From: Monoraphidium neglectum
Taxonomy: Eukaryota; Chlorophyta; Chlorophyceae; Sphaeropleales; Selenastraceae
Assembly (NCBI RefSeq): GCF_000611645.1
Contig: NW_014013626.1
Span: 71,363 to 135,362, forward strand
Length of the DNA stretch: 64,000 nucleotides
Direction of reading: 5' to 3'
Part shown: positions 1 to 8,563 of the stretch, one piece after another
Position numbering within the stretch: the stretch's first letter is position 1
Layout of the letters: every line of letters begins with the position of its first letter
Position numbers and translations under genes: made by a program
The notes under the pieces: generated by a model
Database searches by the model: none
Told to the model about the DNA's origin: nothing
The model's input: only the letters and a program-made list of their open reading frames with translations

Positions 1-338
1 TTTTCATCAGAAATTAGTTATGGTTAAAGTTGAAAAGAATGAACAAAAATTCTTAATTTTTTGAATAACGCTCAAAAATTTTAAACTTCAACTGTTTTAC
101 AAAAGTATTTTACTAGATTTATTTTTTTAGAGTTATTCGAAAAATTTTTAAATTTTTCGACAAATTCTAAAAAAAATTCATGTCGTAGTTTATTTTGTCG
201 AGAAATGTTGTTTCGGCAAAATTGATAAAAATCCAAATAAAAAGATTTTTAAAAGCTAAAAACTTTTTTTACTTTTAGTAAAAGAAGTTTGTTCTTTTTT
301 TTAAAGAATTCAAAACTCTAAAATTTAATACAAAAAAA
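1..338. other. AT-rich leader region upstream of rps19
   Basis: No gene is recognised here. The stretch is very AT-rich, with only short stop-riddled frames. In related plastids rpl2 or rpl23 often precedes rps19, but no ribosomal protein tail is visible before the window starts. It probably holds the 5' untranslated region of rps19. Confidence 0.5.
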
Positions 339-620
339 ATGCCACGTTCAATTAAAAAAGGTCCATTTGTTGCAGATCATTTACTTAAGAAAATTGAAAA
401 ATTAAATGCTCAAGGACAAAAAAAAGTGCTTACTACTTGGTCGAGATCATCTACAATTTTACCCATTATGATTGGCCATACTATTTCTACATACAATGGA
501 AAAGAATTTATTCCTGTTTTTGTGACAGATCAAATGGTAGGTCACAAATTAGGAGAATTTGCACCAACACGCACTTTTAAAGGTCACGTAAAAGCTGATA
601 AAAAAGCAAAACGTCGTTAA
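339..620 (+). CDS. rps19: 30S ribosomal protein S19
   Basis: S19 belongs to the head of the small plastid ribosomal subunit and binds 16S rRNA together with S13. The 93-residue product has the usual family length. It opens with a basic SIKKGPFV segment and carries the family core with [16 protein letters not shown] and the [10 protein letters not shown] motif near residues 75-84. The ATG at 339 gives the normal N-terminus. In many plastids rps19 sits in the rpl23-rpl2-rps19-rpl16 cluster. Here the next gene is rps14, 157 bases downstream, so the cluster is broken on its 3' side. Confidence 0.97.
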   Translation: MPRSIKKGPFVADHLLKKIEKLNAQGQKKVLTTWSRSSTILPIMIGHTISTYNGKEFIPVFVTDQMVGHKLGEFAPTRTFKGHVKADKKAKRR

Positions 621-777
621 TTTAGCCATTTCATCAATCTGAAATTTTTAGTTAAATAAGTTTTGTTTTTGAAAAATTGATGAAAGAAAGAGGTCAAAAG
701 TTTGCAATAAGTTATAAACTTATAAAATTTTCCAGACCTTTTAGAATGATAAAAATTGAAAAAAAGACTTCGTCATT

Positions 778-1080
778 ATGGCAAATCAAGCAATGATTCA
801 ACGTGAATTGAAACGTCAACGTTTAGTAATGAAATATGCAAAAAAACGTTCTATTTTAAAAGAACAAATTAAGCAAGCATTTTCTTTAAAAGAAAAATTA
901 GATTTACATTGTAAATTACAACAATTGCCAAAAAATAGTTCTCCAGTTCGACTGCATAATCGTTGTTTAGTAACAGGAAGACCTCAAGGTTATTTTAGAG
1001 ATTTTGGTCTATCTAGACATGTTTTACGTGAAATGGCACATGAAGGTCTTTTACCTGGAGTAAGAAAAGCTAGTTGGTAA
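778..1080 (+). CDS. rps14: 30S ribosomal protein S14
   Basis: S14 is a small-subunit head protein. The 100-residue product matches the plastid family in length and ends in the conserved block [19 protein letters not shown] followed by a [15 protein letters not shown] tail. It is the zinc-free form, with no CxxC pair. The start follows ATT at 775-777 and gives the expected [11 protein letters not shown]-terminus. A strong stem-loop follows at 1102-1159. It lies between rps19 and trnG-UCC on the same strand and may share a transcript with rps19. Confidence 0.97.
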   Translation: MANQAMIQRELKRQRLVMKYAKKRSILKEQIKQAFSLKEKLDLHCKLQQLPKNSSPVRLHNRCLVTGRPQGYFRDFGLSRHVLREMAHEGLLPGVRKASW

Positions 1081-1101
1081 TTTTTAGTTAAAATCATTTA
1101 T

Positions 1102-1159
1102 GTAGAATTAATGTTGTTATTACAGCTAAATACTTATTTGTTAACAACATTAATTCTAC
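1102..1159 (+). terminator. rps14 3' stem-loop
   Basis: Perfect 18-bp inverted repeat (arms 1102-1119 and 1142-1159) with a 22-base loop, 21 bases after the rps14 stop. It is probably an mRNA 3'-end processing or stability element, as is usual for algal plastid genes. Confidence 0.7.
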
Positions 1160-1408
1160 TTTTTTTTTAGAAAAAACTATTTTTGAATCAAATATATTCA
1201 CATAGGATAAAGTTTTAATCTCAGTTTAGATTTTTAAACTTTTTTCTTTAAAAATTTCAAATGTTCTTTTTCAGGAATGCAACTTAATAGTCATTACTTA
1301 TTCATTTTTAAGTATTCTTTTTTTTTATTAAAATTTTTTAGTAAAAATAATCAAACACTCTTTTAAGTTTTGTTTTTTCTTTAAAAATGCTTATAATTAA
1401 GATTATAA

Positions 1409-1481
1409 GCGGATGTAGCTCAGTTGGTAGAGCGTGGTCCTTCCAAGTCCAATGTCGCGCGTTCGAATCGCGTCATCCGCT
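1409..1481 (+). tRNA. trnG-UCC: tRNA-Gly (UCC)
   Basis: Cloverleaf with acceptor GCGGATG/CATCCGC, anticodon loop CTTCCAA (anticodon UCC) and T-loop TTCGAAT. The anticodon stem has a T-T mismatch at its fourth pair. No intron. The 3' CCA is not encoded, as for all tRNAs in this window. Confidence 0.95.
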
Positions 1482-1859
1482 AATACAAATAATTTTGAAA
1501 AATAAAAAGACGTAAACCTGTTAAAGTTTATGTTCTTGTTAAAAAAACAAGAATTATTTAATTTAATCGTTATATCGTTTTAAAGTGTTTTTTATCATCT
1601 ACGGCTTTTAAAATATAAAGGATTTTCAAAACTTTATCACTTCGGACGATATCAGCCTTAAGGTTAGTTTTATTTTAGTTGACAAACACACGCTAGCTTA
1701 TATATTTGCTATATTTCCATTATTTCTTTAAAACCAGAAATATTGTACGATTCTTGCCCAATTCTTGTTAAAGAAAATTCAGCTCAAATTTTTAAGTAAG
1801 ACTTTAAACCTGAGAAATTCCTCAATATCGAAAACATGCAAAAAATATTATTTAACATA

Positions 1860-2012
1860 CTAGGCCCATTGGGCCTCTAAGGCTTCGAGAAGCCTTCGGG
1901 GTTTCCCCCCGGGGCCTCTAGGGGCCAAAGGCCCCTCGGTTTCCGAGGGGCTTCGAGAAGCCCTAGAGGCCCCACGGGCCTAGGGGGCCTTTGGCCCTCG
2001 CATAACGTAGTC
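1860..2012. repeat. GC-rich palindrome cluster
   Basis: Tandem short palindromes built from GGCCC.TTGGGCC, GGGGCCAAAGGCCCC and GGCTTCGAGAAGCC modules, ending in an imperfect CATAACGTAGTCATA. Flanking DNA is AT-rich. Confidence 0.85.
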
Positions 2013-2208
2013 ATACATAGGAAAACTTTAGAGCTTCTTCTATAATATGTTATTCAAAAACGATCAGAATATAAACAATCAAATCTTGCAAAAAAAAAAG
2101 ATGAAAGCAAGGTTTATAATGAATTACGCCTTTTTGATAAGTACAGCCAACATTTCCAAAAAGATTATTGGATACCGGTGATACTCTTTGGAGAGTTAAA
2201 AATGATTT

Positions 2209-2333
2209 GCTAGGGCCGAAGGCCCTCGGGGAACCCCCCGGGCTTCTCGAAGCCCTCGGAACCCCCCGGCCCAACGGGCCTCTAGGGGCCGAAGGCACCT
2301 CGCCTTTGGATCTTCGATCCAACGGGGGGGCCC
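2209..2333. repeat. GC-rich palindrome cluster
   Basis: Same modules as the other clusters (GGGCCGAAGGCCC, GGGCTTCTCGAAGCCC) plus the palindrome TTGGATCTTCGATCCAA, which recurs near 6036 and 12647. Confidence 0.85.
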
Positions 2334-2945
2334 GAAAAAAATATTAAAATTTAAAATGAAGAATTTTAAATCTTTATGATTTCATAAGTTTTAACATTGG
2401 ATCAACTGGATTCTGAGATAGAGGGGATGAGAATTCAGATGAAAATACAGAAAAAACCTTCTATTTTCAATCTATATCCCAATGCATCACAAAAATTTTT
2501 AATGCAAAAGGGTGAAGGTTCTTCATATTATAAATATTACAAAAAATGAGAATGTTACAGATCTAACTTAAGATTTTTTTAACTTTTCTCAGAAAAACCT
2601 CTTATTCATAACTGAAAGGCTGAACGAAAAGTATGGTTTCAACCTAGCTCTTAAAGAAGCAAATCAGTCAAATACTGCCCAGCCAGCCTTTAAACTGGTA
2701 TCTTTTTGTATTTTCAAGGCAGGTGAAGAAAGACAAAAAAGTAATTTTCTTTTTTGAAAAAAATCGTTGTAATATTTATTGTTATCACTAAAACTAACTT
2801 CAAAAAAACAGATCTAAACCATTTGAAAACGAAATTAATTTGGAAAGGTATCCAGAAGGTGGTAATTTTGATAACTATCAACTTGTCAAACTCAACAAAA
2901 CAAGTTTACTTCAATTCATCGAATGTATCACGTTGTTATGCAAAC

Positions 2946-3015
2946 ATTCAAACTTAAAAAAGATCTTCTTCGAATTATATATATGCTTCGAAGAAAATCT
3001 TTTTTAAGTTTGAAT
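2946..3015. terminator. Stem-loop downstream of clpP
   Basis: Long inverted repeat (arms about 29 bases with one bulge) around a short AT loop. It lies 37 bases beyond the clpP stop on the minus strand, so it probably forms the clpP mRNA 3' end. It would also read as a hairpin for any plus-strand transcript of the preceding spacer. Confidence 0.6.
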
Positions 3016-3052
3016 ATTTGGCTTTCATGTATAAATACTTGTTAAATACAAA

Positions 3053-4711
3053 TTAATTTTGTGTTTGTGTATCTACCCCAGAATTTAAACTCTCTCGAGT
3101 TTCTAAAAGTTTTTGTTGTTGAGCATCATGATAATCCCACACTTTGCTTGTCATTTCGATAATTTCATGTAGTGTTTCATTAGTCGCGATTTCATCTGCT
3201 AAACCATAATAAATTGTTTCAGTTGCAGTTAAATAAAAATCACGATCTAAATCACGTAAGATTTTATGGCGAGGTCGGTATGTTGAAAGTGAGTAGATTT
3301 CAGCAACATCTAATCGAATTTTCATAATTTCTTGACTATCAATCCAAATATCAGAGGCTTGACCGGAAAGTCCGCTTTCAGGTTGGTGAATCATAACATG
3401 ACAACCCTCTGTAACATAACGTTCTCCAATTGTTCCACCAGCTAAAGCGAGTGAAGCCGCAGAGGCAGCAACACCTAATGCTAAAGTCATAGAACCTGCT
3501 TTGATAAATTGTAAAGCATCATGAACAGTAATTCCATTTCCAACAGACCCTCCAAATGAATTAATAATCATAAACACTTTTTTCGATTCTTCATCTTGAA
3601 GCGTGCGTTCTGTTTGTTTTCTATAGTAATCACGATATTCTAAGTAAGAAGCATCGTCTGTTGTTCCTAAATTTAAATATTCTTGAGATTTTGTTTTTTG
3701 ATTCTTTAAATTAGACAGTGAATAATCTTGAGTATAATTTTTACGTAACTCTCTTTGAACTAAAGCTTTGGCAGAAGATTGCCATTCATTTTCTCTACTT
3801 TCAAGTTTAGATAATAAATTTTTTTGAGCTACATCTGAAATAAGATTTGAAACATTGTTTTTTTTTTGATTTTTTTCGTTTTGTAATTGTTTTAATTTTT
3901 TAGCTAAATTTGTTCGAGTATTTTGATTTAAAAATAAAGAATCTGGAGTTGATAATAAATTATTATCCTCAGCAGCTAAATTTTGTAAAAAACGAAAAGG
4001 AGAATAAACGTTAAAATGATTTAGTGAATTAGGTGACTTGGTATTTTTAAAAGTGTTAGAGTTTGAATTTGATAATTGTTTAAATAATGTCATAAATCGA
4101 CTCAATTGAGTATTCGAGTTAAAATTAGATGTTGCTTGGCGGGGCTCCGCCCCCGCAGAAGTTTCACCATTTAAATGAAAAGAATAACCTAAATTCCCTT
4201 TTTCACCTGTTACGTCCTTAGCTAATAATTCTGCTAAATAAAATAAATAAGGTTCCTCAGAATAATCAAAAAACTGAGAATTCCAGTTTAACCACTCTAA
4301 AGAAATTTTTTGTAAAGTTCGTCTTTCTAAAGTATGATTTTCATCAATTCCTAAATCTTCTTCTGAAATCATTAAATCCTCAATTGATTTTTCTTTTTTC
4401 ATACCAAAAGAACCTGAATTCTCAGAAAAAGCATTTATGTCCGGAGAGGTTGCACTACGATTAGGGTTTCTTTGTACGCTTTGATTTTTAAAAAGTCCAC
4501 TATTTTCCATTTCTTTTTTTTCTAATTCTTTTGATCTATCTTCCATATGAATATTGATTAATAAACCACAAATTTGATTACATAACTCATCATCTAAATA
4601 TTGCATTAAAAAGACCATACGACGTCTAAAAATGAAATTATAGATATCAGTCCATTGAGCTGGTAATTCTTCTCCCCAACAATAAATAATACGAGGAACT
4701 CCAATTGGCAT
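3053..4711 (-). CDS. clpP: ATP-dependent Clp protease proteolytic subunit, with large insertion
   Basis: ClpP1-type serine protease subunit of the stromal Clp complex, which degrades misfolded or regulated plastid proteins. The N-terminal part (about 1-65) reads MPIGVPRI...FLMQYLDDEL and the C-terminal part resumes at KVFMIINSFGGSVGNG. The catalytic triad is intact: Ser about 417 in AASAAS, His about 442 in MIHQPE, Asp about 491 in DRDFYLTA. Between the two halves lie roughly 310 extra residues rich in N, S, K and L, so the protein is 552 residues against about 200 in most plastids. Large in-frame insertions in clpP are known in Chlamydomonas relatives. I see no intein splicing motifs. A small GC hairpin is translated inside the insertion (4139-4158). 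Confidence 0.93.
   Translation of the reverse strand: MPIGVPRIIYCWGEELPAQWTDIYNFIFRRRMVFLMQYLDDELCNQICGLLINIHMEDRSKELEKKEMENSGLFKNQSVQRNPNRSATSPDINAFSENSGSFGMKKEKSIEDLMISEEDLGIDENHTLERRTLQKISLEWLNWNSQFFDYSEEPYLFYLAELLAKDVTGEKGNLGYSFHLNGETSAGAEPRQATSNFNSNTQLSRFMTLFKQLSNSNSNTFKNTKSPNSLNHFNVYSPFRFLQNLAAEDNNLLSTPDSLFLNQNTRTNLAKKLKQLQNEKNQKKNNVSNLISDVAQKNLLSKLESRENEWQSSAKALVQRELRKNYTQDYSLSNLKNQKTKSQEYLNLGTTDDASYLEYRDYYRKQTERTLQDEESKKVFMIINSFGGSVGNGITVHDALQFIKAGSMTLALGVAASAASLALAGGTIGERYVTEGCHVMIHQPESGLSGQASDIWIDSQEIMKIRLDVAEIYSLSTYRPRHKILRDLDRDFYLTATETIYYGLADEIATNETLHEIIEMTSKVWDYHDAQQQKLLETRESLNSGVDTQTQN
4139..4158. repeat. Small GC hairpin inside clpP insertion
   Basis: GCGGGGGCGGAGCCCCGC-type hairpin (minus strand sense) translated in frame within the clpP insertion. 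It is much more GC-rich than its surroundings and resembles a minimal unit of the dispersed palindromes. Confidence 0.6.
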
Positions 4712-4846
4712 AATTGTTTAATTGTTTTTGAGTTTTTACATTTAAAAATCGACTTTGTTAAAGTTTTTAAGATAAATGTAATCTATTTTTTAATATAATA
4801 AAAAAACCAATTTTTTCAAAAAATAGAAAATCTTTTTTTTGAAGCT

Positions 4847-4929
4847 TGCCTTCGGTCGGATTCGAACCGACACGCACAGGGTGCACTGGTTCCTAAAACC
4901 AGGATGTCTACCAGTTCCATCACGAAGGC
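4847..4929 (-). tRNA. trnL-UAG: tRNA-Leu (UAG)
   Basis: Class II tRNA with a long variable arm, acceptor GCCTTCG/CGAAGGC, anticodon stem CTGGT/ACCAG and loop TTTAGGA (anticodon UAG). It lies between rps4 and clpP on the same strand. Confidence 0.95.
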
Positions 4930-5160
4930 TTTTATAAAAAAATTATTTTAGATAAAAAAATAACATAAATTAACTTTTTTGTCTATAATAATGAATTTAA
5001 TTTGATTTTTTAAATTCTTAAAGAGGTAAATTATTTTTAAAGTTTTAACACTTGTTCTTAACTCAGTGAAACTTTTAAAAATTTCAATAAAAACTAAAAA
5101 TGGATAAAAATATTTTTTACCTTTATCTATTTTCAATTTTTATTGACTTTAATCATTCTG

Positions 5161-5937
5161 TTAGACTGTACGTAAATAATCTGTTAATTTAATTTTACGT
5201 GGTGAACTGCCTTTTTCTGTTAAAACAGAAATAGTATCTTTTGAATTACAAATATAATTTGGCACTTTAATTTTTCTATTGTTTACTTGAACTTTACCAG
5301 AATTAATTAGTTCTAATGCAGTAGTTATTGTTGTAGCTAATTCTAATTTAAAAAGAATAAAGGCTAGAGTTTTTTCTAAACGTTTTTTATAAAAACGCAT
5401 TTTTTCAGAATATTCTTGTAAATTTTTATTAACTAATTTTAACGAAGTCTGTTTCATCGAAACAGAAATAACGTCTTTGGGTTTACACATATAACTTGGA
5501 ATGTTTACTTTTTTGTTATTAACTTGAATATGACCATGGCTAATTAATTGACGTGCTGCTACGATTGTTGGCGCCATGTTTAAACGGAAAACAATGTTAT
5601 CTAAGCGCATTTCTAATAATTGAAGTAACACTTGACCTGTAGAATCTTTTGTTCTTTTAGCTTTACGAACATATTTAATTAATTGTTTTTCAGTAATTCC
5701 GTAATTATAACGTAATCTTTGTTTAACTTTTAGACGAATTAAATAATCAGATTCTGAAGAATCAAAAGGACGAGTTTTGAACAATTTAGTCAAACCGTGT
5801 TGCCCAGGCGGAATAACTTTTCCTTCTAATCTTCCACGACCTCGAACGACTCTTCTAAAAGGTTTTTTTCTTGTAAGTCCTCGTAGTTTTCCGATGCGAC
5901 GAAGAATTCTTAAACGCGGTCCTACGTATCTTGACAT
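5161..5937 (-). CDS. rps4: 30S ribosomal protein S4 with a second S4 domain
   Basis: S4 is a primary 16S rRNA binder that starts small-subunit assembly. The N-terminus [16 protein letters not shown] and the PPGQHG motif are typical. Residues about 105-165 form the S4 RNA-binding fold ([14 protein letters not shown]...[12 protein letters not shown]). Residues about 185-245 repeat it ([18 protein letters not shown]...[12 protein letters not shown]), so the protein has two S4-like units in 258 residues. Most plastid S4 proteins have one unit and about 200 residues with a different tail. C. reinhardtii S4 is, from memory, of similar length, so the duplication may be a lineage trait. The gene lies upstream of trnL-UAG and clpP on the minus strand. 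Confidence 0.95.
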   Translation of the reverse strand: MSRYVGPRLRILRRIGKLRGLTRKKPFRRVVRGRGRLEGKVIPPGQHGLTKLFKTRPFDSSESDYLIRLKVKQRLRYNYGITEKQLIKYVRKAKRTKDSTGQVLLQLLEMRLDNIVFRLNMAPTIVAARQLISHGHIQVNNKKVNIPSYMCKPKDVISVSMKQTSLKLVNKNLQEYSEKMRFYKKRLEKTLAFILFKLELATTITTALELINSGKVQVNNRKIKVPNYICNSKDTISVLTEKGSSPRKIKLTDYLRTV

Positions 5938-6025
5938 ATTAATGAATTTTTTTAAATTACTTCATAATTAATAAATGGATTAAATATTAAATGAATTTAA
6001 GATTGGGGGTCTTTCGACTTTTACA

Positions 6026-6184
6026 GGATGGGGGCCTTTGGATCGAAGATCCAAAGGGCGCGGGAGCTTTGCGAGGGGCCAAAGGCCCCGAGGCCCCATG
6101 GGCCTAGGCTCCGAGTCCTCACCCCGTTCAATGAACGAACGGGGCATTGTCGAGGGGCTGGGGGGGGTCCCCCCAAGGCTCCCA
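6026..6184. repeat. GC-rich palindrome cluster
   Basis: Begins with TTTGGATCGAAGATCCAAAG and continues with GGGGCCAAAGGCCCC and related modules, ending next to trnE. A palindromic CCCCGTTCAATGAACGAACGGGG occurs at 6121-6143. Confidence 0.85.
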
Positions 6185-6214
6185 AACTCTAAAAAGATTT
6201 TTTTAATATTTCTT

Positions 6215-6287
6215 TACCCCCAGGGGAATTCGAATCCCCGTTTTCTCCGTGAAAGGGAGATGTCCTAGGCCTCTAGACGATGGGGGC
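6215..6287 (-). tRNA. trnE-UUC: tRNA-Glu (UUC)
   Basis: Acceptor GCCCCCA/TGGGGGT with a G-T first pair, anticodon loop CTTTCAC (anticodon UUC), T-loop TTCGAAT. Plastid tRNA-Glu also feeds tetrapyrrole synthesis as the glutamyl donor, which is known for the family. Confidence 0.95.
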
Positions 6288-6969
6288 TGTTGAAAAATTT
6301 TTTTAATAATAAATATTATTTTATTTTTATTTTTTTGTCAATTTTTTATTTTTTGTTAATATGATTCTAGAGTTATTATTTATTTTAATAAATTGAAAAG
6401 TTTTTCTGAGCTAGCACTCAATGTTTTTATTAATGGACAAAGGAAAAGAAAGAAACATTTTGTCATAATTTAAAACGTCTTTTTTTCATTTTTTGCATCA
6501 GTCTAGAATTGATCTAACGAGCTTTTAGGTAACTTTTTTCCAATCTTTGAACTTCTTATGTTAGACCTTGTTCGAGTTTTCGATCTTGGGAATTTTTGAT
6601 TCCGGTCCTTTAACAATTAATTGATTCAAAGATCAAAATTAAGGCTTACTTTAATCAGCAACAATAAACAAAAAACGTAAGAAAAAGTGTCGAATCTCAG
6701 TTAATAAATAAGATAACTACAATCTCATACTTGGATAAAAAGTGTACTTAAGATTTTTAAAAATCTTGTTCAATTTTCGTTTAATAACATTAATCTGGTT
6801 AATGTCTACATATAGAGAACTCTTCAAGCGGTTGAAACCTATTTAATCATCGTGTAAAGCTGAGCTCAAATTTCTTAACTATTTTTAAAATAATTTTTTG
6901 AAATTTCTCTGAAAATTTTTCAGAACTAGAATTTAAGAGTTCAATGTATCGTTTAAAATTTTCTGAATA

Positions 6970-7052
6970 CATAACGTAGTTATGTGGGGTTGCGGAGGCT
7001 TTGCGGGGGCACAGCCACCGCAAAGCCCCCCTCGCAAGCCCCTGGAATTCTA
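6970..7052. repeat. CATAAC palindrome plus GC hairpin
   Basis: The palindrome CATAACGTAGTTATG (6970-6984) is directly followed by an inverted repeat GGCTTTGCGGGGGC/GCAAAGCCCCC (about 6997-7040). Confidence 0.75.
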
Positions 7053-7610
7053 GAAATACAGACTTATCTGTTTGGATCTTTGTATTTAGTAAGATAATTA
7101 GTTGAAAGCTCATAGTCCTACTTGTTTCGCTGACTAGTTTTTTTCTTTTTAAAAACTAGTCTAAAAAAGAATTTTTAAAAGAAAAAAATTTTAAATTAAT
7201 GAAAAATATGGCTAAACAATGGTTAAATAGAGGTTTTTTCAAAAGCGCTATGTTTAAAAATTTTTCGTTTGACCTGGCGTTCTCAAAAAAATATTTTTAA
7301 GTATGAGTTGAAAATATAAACGTTTAAATTTATAAACACTCAGTTAAGTGAAAAGTCTACATTTTTTGAATCGTGAAAAACTTTTTTTGAAAAAAATCTA
7401 AGCCTAAGTTAAAATATTTAAATTTACCTTTTAAATAACAAGAGAGTTTAAGTTAAAACTTAAAAACAAAAATAAATAAACAAAAAATTGTTTCCAAAAG
7501 GATTTGTGAATTCAAAAATTTCAACTTAGAATAAAAGACTTAACGTAATTTTCATTGTTTCTATTCAATGTTTTTACGCATCAACTTATGATGATTTTTC
7601 ATTGTGTATA

Positions 7611-7636
7611 CGAGGGGCCAAAGGCCCCTAGAAGCC
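7611..7636. repeat. Single GC palindrome
   Basis: GAGGGGCCAAAGGCCCCTAG, one minimal module isolated in AT-rich DNA. Confidence 0.75.
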
Positions 7637-7935
7637 TTATTGTTAATTTGTGCTTTGCTGATTGGACCTTTGATCTAAAACAAATTTTGATCTCGAAATC
7701 CAAGATTTCAATAAAAGTTGGGCACAACTGTAACCAGGGTCTTTGACCCTAGACTGACATTTGTTAAACGTTAAACGAGCTAATATCGAAAAGGCTAAGC
7801 CCAGTTCGATCTAAAGCTTTTTTTGATAAACCAAAGCTTTTTTTAGTACGTTGAATTTGCCTACAGGAAAAATTGTTTAGTAAAGAAGTTAAAAATAATT
7901 CTTTTAGGATTCAAACTGACTTTTGGTACGTTTCG

Positions 7936-8113
7936 ACGGGGAGGGGCCTTTAGGGGCCAAAGGCCCCTCGCCCCTCGAACCTCCCCCGAATCGTTGATTT
8001 TGGTAGGCAAATGTTTGGGGGGCCAAAGGCGAAGGCTTCTCGAAGCCCTAGGCCCAACGGGCCTCTAGGGACCTTTGGTCCCTCGGAACCCCCCGAGGGC
8101 CGAAGGCCCTAGT
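7936..8113. repeat. GC-rich palindrome cluster
   Basis: Two blocks (7936-7988 and 8018-8113) of GGGGCC, GGCTTCTCGAAGCC and GGGACCTTTGGTCCC palindromes separated by about 30 bases of AT-rich DNA. Confidence 0.85.
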
Positions 8114-8221
8114 CGAAAAACTAAATAAATAAAACAATATAAATCAAATTTTTAAAGTAAAGTTACATTCATAATTTTAAAAACTTTTATTTTGTGTATT
8201 GAAAAAAAATTAATTAACCTA

Positions 8222-8231
8222 TATTATAATG
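8222..8231 (+). promoter_or_regulatory. Candidate -10 element upstream of psaB
   Basis: TATTATAATG lies about 335 bases before the psaB start, in the first AT-rich segment after a repeat cluster. No clear -35 box at correct spacing. Plastid PEP promoters in algae often rely on an extended -10 alone. This is inference. Confidence 0.3.
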
Positions 8232-8563
8232 TATGAACATAAAAAAATTTTATGTTTCTTTTTACTCGCATAAGTACGTAGTACTTATATTTTATTTTTA
8301 AATCTCTAAAGTATTTGATATTTTCATTTATTTAAAAATTTCAAATTTTAGGTTAAAATGTAAAAATATTTATTTATTTAAAAGTTTATTTTCAACTTTT
8401 CTAACTCAAAAGTTGAAAAAACGTTAACTTGTTTTTTAGTTAATAAAAATCTTACTAAAAAATTAAGATAAATTTATAAGTTTTGAGAAATTTATATTAA
8501 AAATTTATATAAAATGCAAAGTTCGCTTTGCTTATTTGGAGTAAATTAGGAGTGAGAAAAACT

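Larger units (their letters stand above)
1482..2945. other. Long gene-free spacer trnG to clpP
   Basis: No protein or tRNA gene is recognised. It contains two GC-rich palindrome clusters (listed separately) embedded in AT-rich sequence. The part at 2400-2940 is less AT-rich and less repetitive than typical spacer, with stretches such as CTGCCCAGCCAGCC. It could hold an unrecognised RNA, but I cannot identify a family. A 67-codon frame at 2754 has no recognisable homology. Confidence 0.4.
6288..8215. other. 2-kb gene-poor region between trnE and psaB
   Basis: No gene is recognised. It includes AT-rich DNA, three GC-palindrome sites and an isolated CATAACGTAGTTATG palindrome. A 30-codon frame starting at 7208 (MAKQWLNRG...) has no match I know. 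The region could hide a structured RNA, for example a trans-splicing factor RNA, but nothing diagnostic is visible. Confidence 0.4.

Noticed and set aside
1860..2333. Repeat clusters considered as CRISPR arrays
   Set aside because: No constant repeat length, no unique spacers of regular size, no cas genes; these are variable palindromes in a plastid genome.
2580..2760. Possible RNase P RNA or tmRNA
   Set aside because: I could not find the P4 helix consensus of RNase P RNA or a tRNA-like end; kept only as an unexplained region.
2754..2957. 67-codon frame upstream of the clpP hairpin
   Set aside because: Low-complexity translation, weak start, no recognisable motif.
6847..7113. 88-codon minus-strand frame
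   Set aside because: It runs through a GC hairpin and the CATAAC palindrome; the translation looks random.
7208..7300. 30-codon frame MAKQWLNRG... with ATG start
   Set aside because: No family recognised; such short frames are expected by chance.
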